From NCBI GenBank assembly GCA_027485235.1, contig JAIXRJ010000009.1, positions 1-41,319 on the forward strand: a DNA stretch of 41,319 nucleotides. Direction: 5' to 3'. The stretch is from Comamonadaceae bacterium (GTDB taxonomy: Bacteria > Pseudomonadota > Gammaproteobacteria > Burkholderiales > Burkholderiaceae_C). Below the pieces are notes generated by a model, which was given only the letters and a program-made list of their open reading frames with translations, had not been told where the DNA came from and searched no databases. Position 1 is the first letter of the stretch. The number at the start of each line of letters is the position of its first letter. Made by a program: the position numbers and the translations under genes. Below, piece by piece: positions 10,296 through 20,289 of this stretch.

Positions 10296-10309
10296 CCATG
10301 AATTCATGG
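10296..10309. repeat. 14-bp perfect palindrome in the mucD-lepA gap
   Basis: CCATGAATTCATGG reads identically on both strands. It lies about 100 bp from the tandem DnaA boxes in a region with no convincing gene. It could be a dimeric regulator site, or chance. Confidence 0.4.
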
Positions 10310-10474
10310 TCAAGACGTCTGATTTTATCCAAATTCGGTAGGAGAACCCATTAAAGTTAGTTGTTGCATACATTGAACCCCGCTGGACTCACTGAGGAAA
10401 AAATTTGTAACACTGGATTCTGGCGCTCAATAACCCAACAAACCGACAGGGCTCTTGACACACCGGCATCCCGC

Positions 10475-11947
10475 TCACTTGCTCGGTCTGATCAAAACGT
10501 ACTGAGCCGCATCGCCCCGCTTGATCAAAAGACTCACCGGACGGCTCTTGTCGAGTTTGCTGACCACCGCCTCAAACTCTTTCACACTGGAGACCTCCGT
10601 GTTGGCCACTGCCAAAATCAGATCGCCCTCCAAAATACCTGCCCGGGCAGCCGCGTCGCCGACACTGTCCACCATCACGCCACCACGCACACGCAACTCT
10701 TTCTTTTGAGCGACCGAGATGTCACTCACCGTCAAGCCCAATGTGGTGGCTTTGGCCGGCGCGGTTTTTTTCTCGGCGGCCGGCGCTTCCGTTTTTTCAG
10801 ACTCGATCTCAGCCACAGTGATGAACAACTCCTTGCTGACACCGCGTCGGAACACGGTGATCGGCGCACGTGTGCCGGGCTTGGTATTGCCCACCCAACG
10901 GGGCAGGTCGGACATTTTCTCAATCGCTTTGCCGTCGAACCGGGTGATGATGTCCCCTGCCTCCACGCCCGCGCTGTCTGCCGGCGCACCGGCTTCCACG
11001 CCGCGCACCAAAGCGCCTTGCGCCTTGCCCAAACCAATCGACTCGGCGACCTCTTTGGTGACCGGTGCAATTTGAACACCGATGCGCCCACGCGTGACGC
11101 GACCGGTGCTGCGCAATTGTTCACTCACCCGCACCGCCTCGTCCATTGGAATGGCAAAGGAGATGCCCATGAAGCCGCCAGAGCGCGAGTAGATCTGGCT
11201 GTTGATGCCCACCACTTCTCCGCGCATATTGATCAGCGGTCCGCCTGAATTGCCCGGATTGATCGCCACATCGGTCTGGATGAATGGCAGGTATTCGCCA
11301 GTGTCGCGCTGCTTGGCGCTGACAATGCCAGCGGTGACGGAATTTTCAAGCCCAAACGGTGAGCCAATCGCCATCACCCACTCCCCCACTTTCAAACGAC
11401 TGACATCGCCCACTTTCACGGCCGGCAGGCCGGTGGCCTGAATTTTGACAACCGCCACATCGGTGCGTTTGTCCGCACCCACAATGCGGGCCTTGAACTC
11501 GCGCTTGTCGGTCAAAGTCACCATCACTTCGTCGGCTCCCTCCACCACATGGGCGTTGGTCATGATGAAGCCATCAGCGCTGAGAATGAAGCCCGAACCC
11601 ACACCCCGGGGTTGTGGTTCTTCTGGCGCTGGTGAACGATTGGGCCGGGGAGATTGACGCGGCGCGTTGGGCATGGGAATGCCAAAAAATCGACGAAAAA
11701 GTTCTTGCATCTCTTCATCGGAACCGGCAGCGCCAGCGGCGTTGGCCCGAGCCTTTTCGAGCGTGCGGATGTTCACGACCGAGGGACCCACCTGCTCCAC
11801 CAATTCCGTGAAGTCAGGCAAGCCACGCGCCAAAGTTGGAACACCTTGCGCCATGGAGGAGGTCGGCGCAAAACCTGCTGCAGCGCCCATGAGCGCCAGT
11901 ACGCCCGTCCAAGATATGGCGCATTTTTTCCATGTCATCGTCTTCAT
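10475..11947 (-). CDS. mucD: Periplasmic serine endoprotease, DegP/MucD (DegQ) family
   Basis: This HtrA-type protease degrades misfolded envelope proteins. The 490-residue product has a signal peptide to about residue 34 (cleavage near SMA-QG), a trypsin-like domain with His133 in TNAHVV, Asp163 in RTDVAVV and Ser234 in GNSGGPL, then two PDZ domains (roughly 275-365 and 400-485). A Pro-rich loop (about 95-113) lies before the first catalytic strand. The ATG at 11947 is preceded by AAGGTGA at good distance, which decides the start; the frame is open upstream. In related genomes it follows rpoE-rseA-rseB; here it follows a YgfX-like gene by 49 bp. Confidence 0.95.
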   Translation of the reverse strand: MKTMTWKKCAISWTGVLALMGAAAGFAPTSSMAQGVPTLARGLPDFTELVEQVGPSVVNIRTLEKARANAAGAAGSDEEMQELFRRFFGIPMPNAPRQSPRPNRSPAPEEPQPRGVGSGFILSADGFIMTNAHVVEGADEVMVTLTDKREFKARIVGADKRTDVAVVKIQATGLPAVKVGDVSRLKVGEWVMAIGSPFGLENSVTAGIVSAKQRDTGEYLPFIQTDVAINPGNSGGPLINMRGEVVGINSQIYSRSGGFMGISFAIPMDEAVRVSEQLRSTGRVTRGRIGVQIAPVTKEVAESIGLGKAQGALVRGVEAGAPADSAGVEAGDIITRFDGKAIEKMSDLPRWVGNTKPGTRAPITVFRRGVSKELFITVAEIESEKTEAPAAEKKTAPAKATTLGLTVSDISVAQKKELRVRGGVMVDSVGDAAARAGILEGDLILAVANTEVSSVKEFEAVVSKLDKSRPVSLLIKRGDAAQYVLIRPSK

Positions 11948-11996
11948 CGGTATCACCTTGATTTGAAAAACCAGCACTCTTGCATGAATGCTGTGA

Positions 11997-12488
11997 TCAG
12001 ATTTTTCGGGCTGTCGGATGCCGCTCGGGCAGCTGGCCGGTCTCCGATGGGCGCGAATATACCGCGCATCGAAAACCATGCCAAGACAAGGGCATGCTGG
12101 CTTGGTGAACGCATGCGAACTGTGGTCGCCCGCCCATCCAGCGGGCATCGTTGATGGCCCGATAAGAGACCCACAATGACTGGCCAAAATCGACCAAGGG
12201 ATTCAAATGCACAGCCCACTCTTGCTTGTTTTCATCGCGCCAATGCCATAGCCCGTCGGACCATGCCAAGTGGCCGCGATCGGATGCTTCTTGCGGTGCC
12301 AACCAAAGCGCCCAGCCCGAAGAGACAAGCCAAAGCATCCAAGCCCCCCCGAGCCGGACACCTTCCGCATGGCTGAAGAACTGCCAACACAACAAACCCA
12401 GAGCACCCATCAGCACCAAAACCACCCAGCAGCCAATGCCCCCAAAAAAACGCCCCACCGGGTAAACCACTGGTGGGGCGTTGTGCAT
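11997..12488 (-). CDS. YgfX-like small membrane protein
   Basis: The 163-residue product has two hydrophobic segments (about 14-36 and 44-63), then a soluble part with a DGLWHWRD stretch and a C-terminal SMPLSWHGFRCAVYSRP. Two N-terminal membrane passes followed by such a W-x-x-x-R-x-A-x-Y-S motif fit the YgfX (CptA-like) family seen near fabF and rpoE in betaproteobacteria. The role is uncertain; in enterobacteria YgfX is paired with SdhE, which is not seen here. The last 15 or so residues are polar and may be an extension. It starts 24 bp after fabF. Confidence 0.55.
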   Translation of the reverse strand: MHNAPPVVYPVGRFFGGIGCWVVLVLMGALGLLCWQFFSHAEGVRLGGAWMLWLVSSGWALWLAPQEASDRGHLAWSDGLWHWRDENKQEWAVHLNPLVDFGQSLWVSYRAINDARWMGGRPQFACVHQASMPLSWHGFRCAVYSRPSETGQLPERHPTARKI

Positions 12489-12512
12489 GAGCTCAGCCTG
12501 GCTTTCAGATCG

Positions 12513-13757
12513 TCAAATGCGTTTGAAGACCAAGGAGCCGTTGGTGCCGCCAAAACCGAAGTTGTTTTTCAAGGCGACGTCGATTGTCATATCGCGTGCC
12601 GTGTTGGCACAGTAGTCCAAATCGCATTCCGGGTCAGGGTTGTTCAGGTTGATGGTTGGCGGCACTTTTTGATGGTGCAGCGCCAACACGGTGAACACGC
12701 TTTCAATACCGCCGGCACCGCCCAAAAGGTGACCCGTCATGGATTTGGTGGAACTGACCACGGTCTTGTACGCGTGTTCACCCAAAGCCGCCTTGATGGC
12801 GTTGGTTTCGTTGATGTCACCCAAGGGGGTGGAGGTGCCATGCGCGTTCAAGTAATCGATTTGGCTGGCGTTGACACCCGCGTTGCGCATGGCGTTGACC
12901 ATGGCACGACGCGGCCCGTCCATGCTCGGCGCCGTCATGTGACCCGCATCGGCGCTCATGCCATAGCCAGCCAGCTCGGCATAAATCTTGGCCCCACGTG
13001 CCTTGGCATGTTCATACTCCTCGAGCACCATCACCCCAGCGCCTTCGCCCAGAACAAAACCATCACGGTCTTTGTCCCAGGGGCGAGATGCCAATGTGGG
13101 TTCGTCATTTCGGGTCGACAGGGCGCGCATGGCCGCAAAGCCACCGACACCCAAGGGTGAGACACAAGCTTCTGATCCACCAGCGATCATCACATCCGCA
13201 TCGCCGTACTCGATCAAGCGACCGGCTTCGCCGATGCTGTGCAAACCTGTGGTGCAAGCCGTGACCACGGCCAAGTTGGGCCCCTTGAAACCGCTGCGCA
13301 TCGATACATGCCCCGAGATCATGTTGATGATCGAAGCAGGCACAAAAAATGGAGAAATGCGGCGAGCGCCGCGCGCCACGTACTCGATGTGGGTTTCTTC
13401 GATCAGCGGTAAGCCACCAATGCCTGAACCAATCACCACACCCGTGCGGCAAGCCTCTTCTTCACCCAGAGCGTCACCACTGGGCAAGCCAGCGTCTTGG
13501 ATGGCCTGCGCCGCAGCAGCGATACCAAAATGGATAAATCGGTCCATGGTCCTCGCTTCTTTGGAAGACATGTAGGACTCGAGATCAAAGTTTTTGACCT
13601 CACCCGCAAACCGGCAGGCCACGGCTGAAGCATCAAAAAGTGTGATCGGGCCAATGCCGGATTGACCGGCAATCAAGTTTGACCATGCCTCAGCGACCGT
13701 GTTGCCCACGGGGCTGATGCATCCCAAACCCGTGACAACAACGCGGCGCCGGGTCAT
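12513..13757 (-). CDS. fabF: 3-oxoacyl-[ACP] synthase II
   Basis: FabF condenses malonyl-ACP with acyl-ACP to extend fatty acids and controls unsaturated chain lengthening. The 414 residues carry the Cys-His-His triad: Cys168 in [12 protein letters not shown], His306 in NAHGTST and His343 in SMTGHLLG. The C-terminal glycine-rich loop [11 protein letters not shown] is also present. The ATG at 13757 starts 6 bp after the acpP stop, as is usual for the acpP-fabF pair. Confidence 0.97.
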   Translation of the reverse strand: MTRRRVVVTGLGCISPVGNTVAEAWSNLIAGQSGIGPITLFDASAVACRFAGEVKNFDLESYMSSKEARTMDRFIHFGIAAAAQAIQDAGLPSGDALGEEEACRTGVVIGSGIGGLPLIEETHIEYVARGARRISPFFVPASIINMISGHVSMRSGFKGPNLAVVTACTTGLHSIGEAGRLIEYGDADVMIAGGSEACVSPLGVGGFAAMRALSTRNDEPTLASRPWDKDRDGFVLGEGAGVMVLEEYEHAKARGAKIYAELAGYGMSADAGHMTAPSMDGPRRAMVNAMRNAGVNASQIDYLNAHGTSTPLGDINETNAIKAALGEHAYKTVVSSTKSMTGHLLGGAGGIESVFTVLALHHQKVPPTINLNNPDPECDLDYCANTARDMTIDVALKNNFGFGGTNGSLVFKRI

Positions 13758-13763
13758 CGTCGA

Positions 13764-14814
<1,051 letters not shown>

Positions 14815-14818
<4 letters not shown>

Positions 14819-15765
14819 GCGAGGAGTCCTTTCACTTCAGCCAGGGTGGCGGGATCGTAAAGCGCCAGACCGTTCAATTCAGCATCGATGCGCTTGGTCA
14901 TGCCCGCCAGCACTTTGCCGGGGCCGCATTCAACAAGGGTTGTAGCGCCAAGCGCCTTGATGGCCTGCACACATTCCACCCAGCGCACCGGACCAAAAGC
15001 CTGACGGTACAGCGCATCGCGGATGCGGTCGGCATCGGTTTCGATGGCCACATCGATGTTGTTGAGCACCGGAATCTGGGGCTCGCCCAGCTTCAAGGTG
15101 GTCAGTTTCTCGCGCAGCTTTTCAGCAGCGGGCTTCATCAGGCTCGAATGGAACGGGGCCGACACGGGCAAGAGCAGCGCGCGCTTGGCACCCATGCCCT
15201 TGAGCACTTCGCAGGCTTTGTCCACGGCGGCCTTGCTGCCGGCAATCACGGTTTGCGCCGCGTCATTGAAGTTTGCAGCTTGCACCACTTCGGCGCTGCC
15301 TGCAGGGAATGTGGCTTGTGCTTCTTGGCATCCGGCAATGACTTTGTCGGAGGCCAAACCCAGAATGGCGGCCATCGCGCCCATGCCCACTGGCACGGCT
15401 TCTTGCATGGCGGCGGCACGCAGGCGCACCAGGGGCGCGGCTTGCGCCAGCGTCAAAACGCCTGAGGCCACCAGAGCGCTGTACTCGCCCAGCGAGTGCC
15501 CCGCCACCACGGACGGCTTGACACCGCCTTCAGCCAACCAAGCACGGTAAGCCGCCACGGCCGAGACCAGCATCACGGGTTGGGTGTTGGTGGTCAAGGC
15601 CAGCGCTTCTTTGGGGCCTTCGTGGATCAGTTGGGCCACGTCTTCGCCCAAGGCGTCAGAGGCTTCTTGGAGGGCTTCGAGCACCACGGGGTGGTCACCC
15701 CAAACGTCCAACATGCCCACCGATTGGGAGCCTTGGCCGGGAAAAATGAAAGCAAATGTGGTCAT
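14815..15765 (-). CDS. fabD: Malonyl-CoA:ACP transacylase
   Basis: FabD loads malonyl groups from CoA onto AcpP. The 316-residue protein opens with FIFPGQGSQSVGM and has the nucleophile Ser91 in GHSLGEY; a His in SAPFHSSLM is the catalytic partner. The ATG at 15765 fits the family start; the open frame further upstream is unrelated. It is followed by fabG with a 4-bp overlap and preceded by fabH with an 88-bp gap. Confidence 0.97.
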
Positions 15766-15853
15766 GTGCAAATATGGGGTCGGTAAAAAATCTGAGAGAG
15801 CGATTCGAGGCGTGCCACCAACCGCCGACCCATGCCTGTCCAATTCATGGCAA

Positions 15854-16831
15854 TCAATAACGCAAGAGCACCGAGCCCCAGGTGAAGCCGCCGCCCACGC
15901 CTTCAAGCATGAGGGTCTGGCCGCGCTGGATGCGTCCATCGCGCACAGCAGTGTCCAGTGCCAGCGGAATCGAGGCGGCCGAGGTGTTGCCATGCTGATC
16001 GACGGTCACCACCACTTTGTCAACAGAGACCTTCAATTTCTTGGCGGTGCTTTGCATGATGCGGATGTTGGCTTGGTGCGGGATCAGCCAGTCAATGTCG
16101 GCATCGGTCAAATTGGCCTTGGCCAGACTGGCGCGCGCAGTGTCTTCGAGCACGCCCACCGCCAGTTTGAACACGGCTTGGCCATCCATTTTGAGCACCG
16201 GGTCGCCCAAAATGCCACCCCGATTGACGTGGCCAGGGACACACAAAATGTCTTTGTATTTGCCGTCAGCGTGCAAATCGGTGGCCAAAATGCCGGGCTG
16301 GTCAGAGGCCTCCAAAATGACGGCACCTGCGCCGTCACCGAACAACACGCAAGTCGTGCGGTCTTGGAAGTCCAAGATGCGGCTGAACACCTCCGAACCG
16401 ATCACCAGAGCGCACTTGGCCGAACCCGACTGGATCATCGAATCGGCAATGGTCAGCGCATAAATAAAACCGCTGCAGACGGCTTGCACGTCAAACGCCG
16501 GGCAACCTGCGGCGCCCAGCTTGTGCTGCACCATGGTTGCCACAGAAGGAAAGACCATGTCCGGCGTCGAGGTCGCGACGATGATCAGGTCGAGATCGTC
16601 GGCTGAAATGCCTGCGGCGCCCAGCGCTTGGCGTGCGGCTTCTGTCGCCAAGTCGCTGCTGCCTTGAGCGTCGGCCGCAAAGTGACGGGCACGGATGCCG
16701 GTACGCTCAACAATCCAGTCGTCCGACGTTTCCACGCCTTGTTGCGCCAATTCGGCGGCCAGGTCAGCGTTGGTCAGGCGTTTTTCCGGCAGGTAGCTGC
16801 CTGTGCCCAAAATGCGTGAAAAAATTCTCAT
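15854..16831 (-). CDS. fabH: 3-oxoacyl-[ACP] synthase III
   Basis: FabH starts fatty acid synthesis by joining acetyl-CoA (or another acyl-CoA) to malonyl-ACP. The 325 residues show Cys119 in [12 protein letters not shown], His252 in IPHQANIRI and Asn282 in HGNTSAAS, the complete catalytic triad. The ATG at 16831 overlaps the plsX stop as ATGA, so translation of the two is probably coupled. Confidence 0.97.
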   Translation of the reverse strand: MRIFSRILGTGSYLPEKRLTNADLAAELAQQGVETSDDWIVERTGIRARHFAADAQGSSDLATEAARQALGAAGISADDLDLIIVATSTPDMVFPSVATMVQHKLGAAGCPAFDVQAVCSGFIYALTIADSMIQSGSAKCALVIGSEVFSRILDFQDRTTCVLFGDGAGAVILEASDQPGILATDLHADGKYKDILCVPGHVNRGGILGDPVLKMDGQAVFKLAVGVLEDTARASLAKANLTDADIDWLIPHQANIRIMQSTAKKLKVSVDKVVVTVDQHGNTSAASIPLALDTAVRDGRIQRGQTLMLEGVGGGFTWGSVLLRY

Positions 16832-17892
16832 GGTGTGGTGACCGCGGGTTCTGCATGATCCACTTGCGCGCCCATCAACAGGGGGGCGGCATGCGCGATG
16901 CGTTCGCGAACGCGGTCCAGCAATTGGTTTCGGCTTGCATCATAAGCCCGGTTCAGGGCCATCTCAAAAGCCACCTCATCGGCCGATCCATGGCTCTTGA
17001 ACACCAAGCCCCGCAAACCCAGCAAAGCTGCACCGTTGTATCGGCGGTGATCGACGCGATTTTTAAATGCAGATAAGACCGGATAAGCCAAAAGTGCTGC
17101 AATTTTAGTCAAGATGTTGCGAGAAAACTCGGTTCTCAGAAACCCACCGATCATGGTTGCCAAGCCTTCGCTGGCCTTGAGTGCCACATTGCCGACAAAA
17201 CCGTCACAGACCACGATGTCCACGGTGCCCTTGAAAATGTCATTGCCTTCCACATTGCCATGAAAGTTCAAATCGCCCATATTGCCGGCAGATCGCAAAA
17301 GTTCACCGGTTTTTTTGATGATTTCGTTCCCTTTGATGGCCTCTTCACCAATATTGAGCAAGCCCACCGTGGGGTTTTGCTTGTCTTGCAGCACGGATAC
17401 CAGGGCGGAGCCCATCACGGCAAACTGCAACAAGTGCTCAGGGGTGCAATCGACATTGGCCCCCAAATCGAGCATGGTGGTGCCGCCGCCCTTGAAATTG
17501 GGCATTTGGCCTGCTATGGCCGGTCGATCAATGCCATCCATGGTCTTGAGCACATAGCGGGCAATCGCCATGAGCGCGCCTGTGTTGCCTGCAGACACCG
17601 CCGCACCGGCTTTGCCGTCGCGCACCTGCTCAATGGCCACACGCATAGAGGAGTCTTTTTTCTTGCGAAGTGCAACTTCAAGGGAGTCGTCCATTTCGAC
17701 CACTTCAGTGGCCGAAACAATGCGTGCGCGGGGATCGGACAAACCCGCCAGTGTTTCGGGCCGGCCCACCAAAAGCAAATGCGCCTCCGGGTGATTCGAC
17801 AGAAAACGGCGGCAAGCGGCCAACGTGATCCGCGGACCGTGGTCACCGCCCATGCAATCAACGGCCACAGTGATCGGGCTTTCTGAGGTCAT
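16828..17892 (-). CDS. plsX: Phosphate acyltransferase PlsX
   Basis: PlsX makes acyl-phosphate from acyl-ACP, the acyl donor for PlsY in phospholipid synthesis. The 354-residue protein begins [15 protein letters not shown] and contains [41 protein letters not shown] and [17 protein letters not shown], all typical. AAGGAT precedes the ATG at 17892. It lies 112 bp after rpmF, with a terminator-like hairpin between them. Confidence 0.97.
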   Translation of the reverse strand: MTSESPITVAVDCMGGDHGPRITLAACRRFLSNHPEAHLLLVGRPETLAGLSDPRARIVSATEVVEMDDSLEVALRKKKDSSMRVAIEQVRDGKAGAAVSAGNTGALMAIARYVLKTMDGIDRPAIAGQMPNFKGGGTTMLDLGANVDCTPEHLLQFAVMGSALVSVLQDKQNPTVGLLNIGEEAIKGNEIIKKTGELLRSAGNMGDLNFHGNVEGNDIFKGTVDIVVCDGFVGNVALKASEGLATMIGGFLRTEFSRNILTKIAALLAYPVLSAFKNRVDHRRYNGAALLGLRGLVFKSHGSADEVAFEMALNRAYDASRNQLLDRVRERIAHAAPLLMGAQVDHAEPAVTTP

Positions 17893-17935
17893 GGCATCCT
17901 TGGACTCAAACTGAAGAAATACAAATCAAAAGCCA

Positions 17936-17977
17936 CAAAAACAAAAGCCCGTTGCTACTTTAAAAGTAGCGCCGGGC
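17936..17977 (-). terminator. Intrinsic terminator-like hairpin between rpmF and plsX
   Basis: On the minus strand an outer GCCCG/CGGGC stem (17977-17973 with 17951-17947) encloses an inner GCTACTT/AAGTAGC stem, followed by TTTTGTTTTTG. It lies after rpmF and before plsX in the same direction, so it may reduce transcription from rpmF into the fab genes. Confidence 0.7.
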
Positions 17978-18004
17978 CTCTTGCGGCTTGAGGGCTGACG
18001 CCGC

Positions 18005-18187
18005 TCAGGCTTCGGATTTGTTTTTCAGCACTTGGCGGCCACGGTAAAAACCGTTGGGACTGATGTGGTGACGCAGGTGTGTTTCACCTGTTGTAGGCTC
18101 CACTGCGATGCCCGGCACATTCAAAGCATTGTGCGAACGGTGCATGCCGCGCTTGGAAGGCGATTTTTTGTTTTGCTGAACAGCCAT
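18005..18187 (-). CDS. rpmF: 50S ribosomal protein L32
   Basis: The 60-residue basic protein begins [18 protein letters not shown], the standard bL32 N-terminus, and continues with [16 protein letters not shown] perfect AAGGAG lies 6 bp before the ATG at 18187. The yceD-rpmF-plsX order is conserved widely. A TATAAT box lies about 100 bp upstream. Confidence 0.98.
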   Translation of the reverse strand: MAVQQNKKSPSKRGMHRSHNALNVPGIAVEPTTGETHLRHHISPNGFYRGRQVLKNKSEA

Positions 18188-18284
18188 GGTGGCTCCTTGG
18201 AAGCTTGAGGAGGCCGCGCAAATACAACGCAGCTTCTGGTTGATGACAGTTTGTTGCTCAGCAAACCGCTGGGCGAAGCCTTGA

Positions 18285-18290
18285 ATTATA
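18285..18290 (-). promoter_or_regulatory. -10 element of a likely rpmF promoter
   Basis: TATAAT on the minus strand, in the 142-bp gap between yceD and rpmF, is a perfect sigma-70 -10 hexamer. No strong -35 is seen at the usual distance. Its position suggests that rpmF can be transcribed apart from yceD. Confidence 0.5.
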
Positions 18291-18329
18291 GCCTAAGACA
18301 TGCGACTTGGCCATGCAGAGCCGCAAAGA

Positions 18330-18875
18330 TCAAGACTTGCCGGTCTTGAACCCTGCCAGCACCCCAAACGGATTGGGCTTGACCGCAGCCGTCTCAAATT
18401 CGGGGTCTGCCGCCGACATGGGCAAGGCCTGCGGGCAAACCTCGTGCAAAGGCACCAAGGGCAAGGACAAAATCAACTCATCTTCCACCAAAGCCAGCGC
18501 ATCAAAGTCGCGGCTGACGACCAAAATATCTTCTTCGGCCTCATCGTCCAGCGCGGCGGCCGTGGCCTCATCGGCCACAAAACGGAAAGAGCGCACCGTC
18601 GCCACCGTCACCAGCACGGGGGTCAGACAACGCTGGCACTGCATGGGCAAAGCGACGGAAGCTTGCAGGTTCAGCCAGATCTGATCGGCATCGCCCGAGA
18701 GCGGCACCAGACGACCTTCCAAGCGCCATCCCACCAGGCCGGCTTGCAAGCCACCGGCGACCTGCTCATCGTGCAAACGCTGCAAAGCGGTCAAAGGCAA
18801 CTGCCCTTCAAGGCTTGCACCATCGCGGGCAAAGGCAACGACATCCAAATGCGAGGGGTCTGACTTTTTTTCCAT
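18330..18875 (-). CDS. yceD: DUF177 (YceD) 23S rRNA accumulation protein
   Basis: The 181-residue product has the YceD pattern: a conserved CQRC pair (Cys80, Cys83) in ALPMQCQRCLTPV, an acidic middle, and a C-terminal LSLPLVPLHEVC motif, with an N-terminal half of mixed strands. In proteobacteria the family is linked to 23S rRNA accumulation and is almost always next to rpmF, as here. The ATG at 18875 faces the divergent maf start only 26 bp away, so promoters must overlap the coding ends. Confidence 0.9.
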   Translation of the reverse strand: MEKKSDPSHLDVVAFARDGASLEGQLPLTALQRLHDEQVAGGLQAGLVGWRLEGRLVPLSGDADQIWLNLQASVALPMQCQRCLTPVLVTVATVRSFRFVADEATAAALDDEAEEDILVVSRDFDALALVEDELILSLPLVPLHEVCPQALPMSAADPEFETAAVKPNPFGVLAGFKTGKS

Positions 18876-18901
18876 CCCTGCAGTGTAAGAGAATCACCCC
18901 C

Positions 18902-19516
18902 ATGAGCATTTCTGCAACCCTTCTGAATTCCATCCCAAACCGCCCGGTGGTGCTGGGCTCGACCTCGCGCTACCGCCGCGAACTGATGGAGCGTCTGCGG
19001 ATCCCGTTTTCAGTGGCTGCACCCGATGTTGACGAAACCCCCGCAACAGATGAATCGCCCCGTGATCTGGCCCTGCGCCTCGCCCTGGCCAAAGCCAAAG
19101 CGGTAGCAGCCAAACACCCCGAATCGGTGGTGATTGGCTCAGACCAGGTGGCCGATATGGCCGGAGTGCCTTTGGGCAAACCCGGTGAACACGCCCGCGC
19201 CGTGCAACAACTGCGTCAGATGCGCGGGCAAACCGTGGTGTTTCAAACCGCATTGGCTGTGGTGTGCCTGGCCACCGGCTTTGAAGCGGTCGATCTGGCC
19301 GCCGTGCGCGTGGTCTTTCGCGAGCTGAGCGACGACGAAATCGAGGCGTACCTGCAAGCCGAAAAACCCTACGACTGTGCTGGCAGCGCCAAAAGCGAAG
19401 GCTTGGGCATTGCACTGCTCGAATCCATCGAGAACGACGACCCCACAGCGCTGATTGGCCTGCCCTTGATCCGCACCGCACGCCTGCTGCGTCAAGCCGG
19501 AGTGAAACTGCTGTGA
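18902..19516 (+). CDS. Maf/YceF family nucleotide pyrophosphatase
   Basis: The 204-residue protein removes pyrophosphate from non-canonical or modified nucleotides. It shows VVLGSTSRYRRELMERL near the N-terminus, the acidic motif VIGSDQVADM and YDCAGSAKSEGLGIALLE, the last two being closest to the YceF subgroup, which acts on 7-methyl-GTP. The ATG at 18902 fits the family start. It is divergent from yceD and its stop overlaps the GTG of the next gene by 4 bp. The subfamily assignment is less sure than the family. Confidence 0.92.
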   Translation: MSISATLLNSIPNRPVVLGSTSRYRRELMERLRIPFSVAAPDVDETPATDESPRDLALRLALAKAKAVAAKHPESVVIGSDQVADMAGVPLGKPGEHARAVQQLRQMRGQTVVFQTALAVVCLATGFEAVDLAAVRVVFRELSDDEIEAYLQAEKPYDCAGSAKSEGLGIALLESIENDDPTALIGLPLIRTARLLRQAGVKLL

Positions 19517-20283
19517 ACGCACCTGCCCACAAAGGCCGCCTGTTTCTGGTGCCCACCCCGCTGGATTTTGGCTGCGCCGAGCAAGCCCCGATCAGCGATG
19601 TCTTGCCTGTCAGCACCCTGGCTGTGTCCGCTGAACTGAGGCACTGGGTGTGCGAAAGCGCCAAAAGCACCCGCGCCTTTCTCAAGCGCGTGGGTGAATC
19701 GCACCCGCTGTTGGCACCACTGGCGGAACAAGAGATCACCGAATTGCCGCGCCATGTGCACAAAAAAGGCGACCACCAATCCGGCTTTGATGGCAAACCC
19801 CTGCTGTCAGCGGCTCTGCGAGGCCACGACATCGGCCTGGTCAGCGAGGCGGGCATGCCCGCTGTAGCAGACCCCGGCAGCTCTGTGGTGCGGGCCGCGC
19901 ACGATTTGGGTCTGCAGGTGATTCCTCTTGTCGGTCCTGTGTCTTTGCTGCTGGCCTTGGCCAGCAGTGGCCTCAACGGTCAGAACTTTGCATTTGTGGG
20001 CTACCTGCCCCAAGATGCTGGCGAGCGTTCTGCTCGCCTCAAACAGCTCGAATCGCTGGCCCACAAAAGCGGCCAGACACAGCTGTGGATCGAAACGCCC
20101 TACCGCAACGCGGCCATGCTCAGCGGCTTGCTTCAAAGTCTGCAAGGCGGGACCCGACTGGCCATTGCCAGCGGTTTGACGTTGCCCTCGGCGCGTATCC
20201 AAAGCCACACCGTCGCACAGTGGAAAAAGGGCCTGCAAGGCCCTGATGGTCACACGCCCGCGGTCTACGCCATCGGGCCTTGA
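19513..20283 (+). CDS. SAM-dependent methyltransferase, RsmI/tetrapyrrole methylase type
   Basis: The 256-residue product has the RsmI-like fold signs: an N-terminal GRLFLVPTPL, ELPRHVHKKGDHQ, GLVSEAGMPAVADPGSSVVRAAHDLG and VIPLVGPVSLLLALASSGLNGQNFAFVGYLP. RsmI 2'-O-methylates 16S rRNA C1402, but this protein differs in its N-terminus (no GNLGD-like loop) and is probably a paralog of unknown target. The start is a GTG overlapping the maf stop (GTGA). It converges on sppA with 6 bp between the stops. Confidence 0.85.
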   Translation: MNAPAHKGRLFLVPTPLDFGCAEQAPISDVLPVSTLAVSAELRHWVCESAKSTRAFLKRVGESHPLLAPLAEQEITELPRHVHKKGDHQSGFDGKPLLSAALRGHDIGLVSEAGMPAVADPGSSVVRAAHDLGLQVIPLVGPVSLLLALASSGLNGQNFAFVGYLPQDAGERSARLKQLESLAHKSGQTQLWIETPYRNAAMLSGLLQSLQGGTRLAIASGLTLPSARIQSHTVAQWKKGLQGPDGHTPAVYAIGP

Positions 20284-20289
20284 GTGGTT

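Noticed and set aside
10071..10373. Open frame of 100 codons on the minus strand between mucD and lepA
   Set aside because: The product matches nothing I know, has no good ribosome binding site, and spans the DnaA boxes, the palindrome and the -10 box. Regulatory DNA explains it better.
9984..10474. Replication origin
   Set aside because: There are two full and one partial DnaA boxes but no dnaA, dnaN, gyrB or rpmH nearby and no clear AT-rich unwinding stretch.
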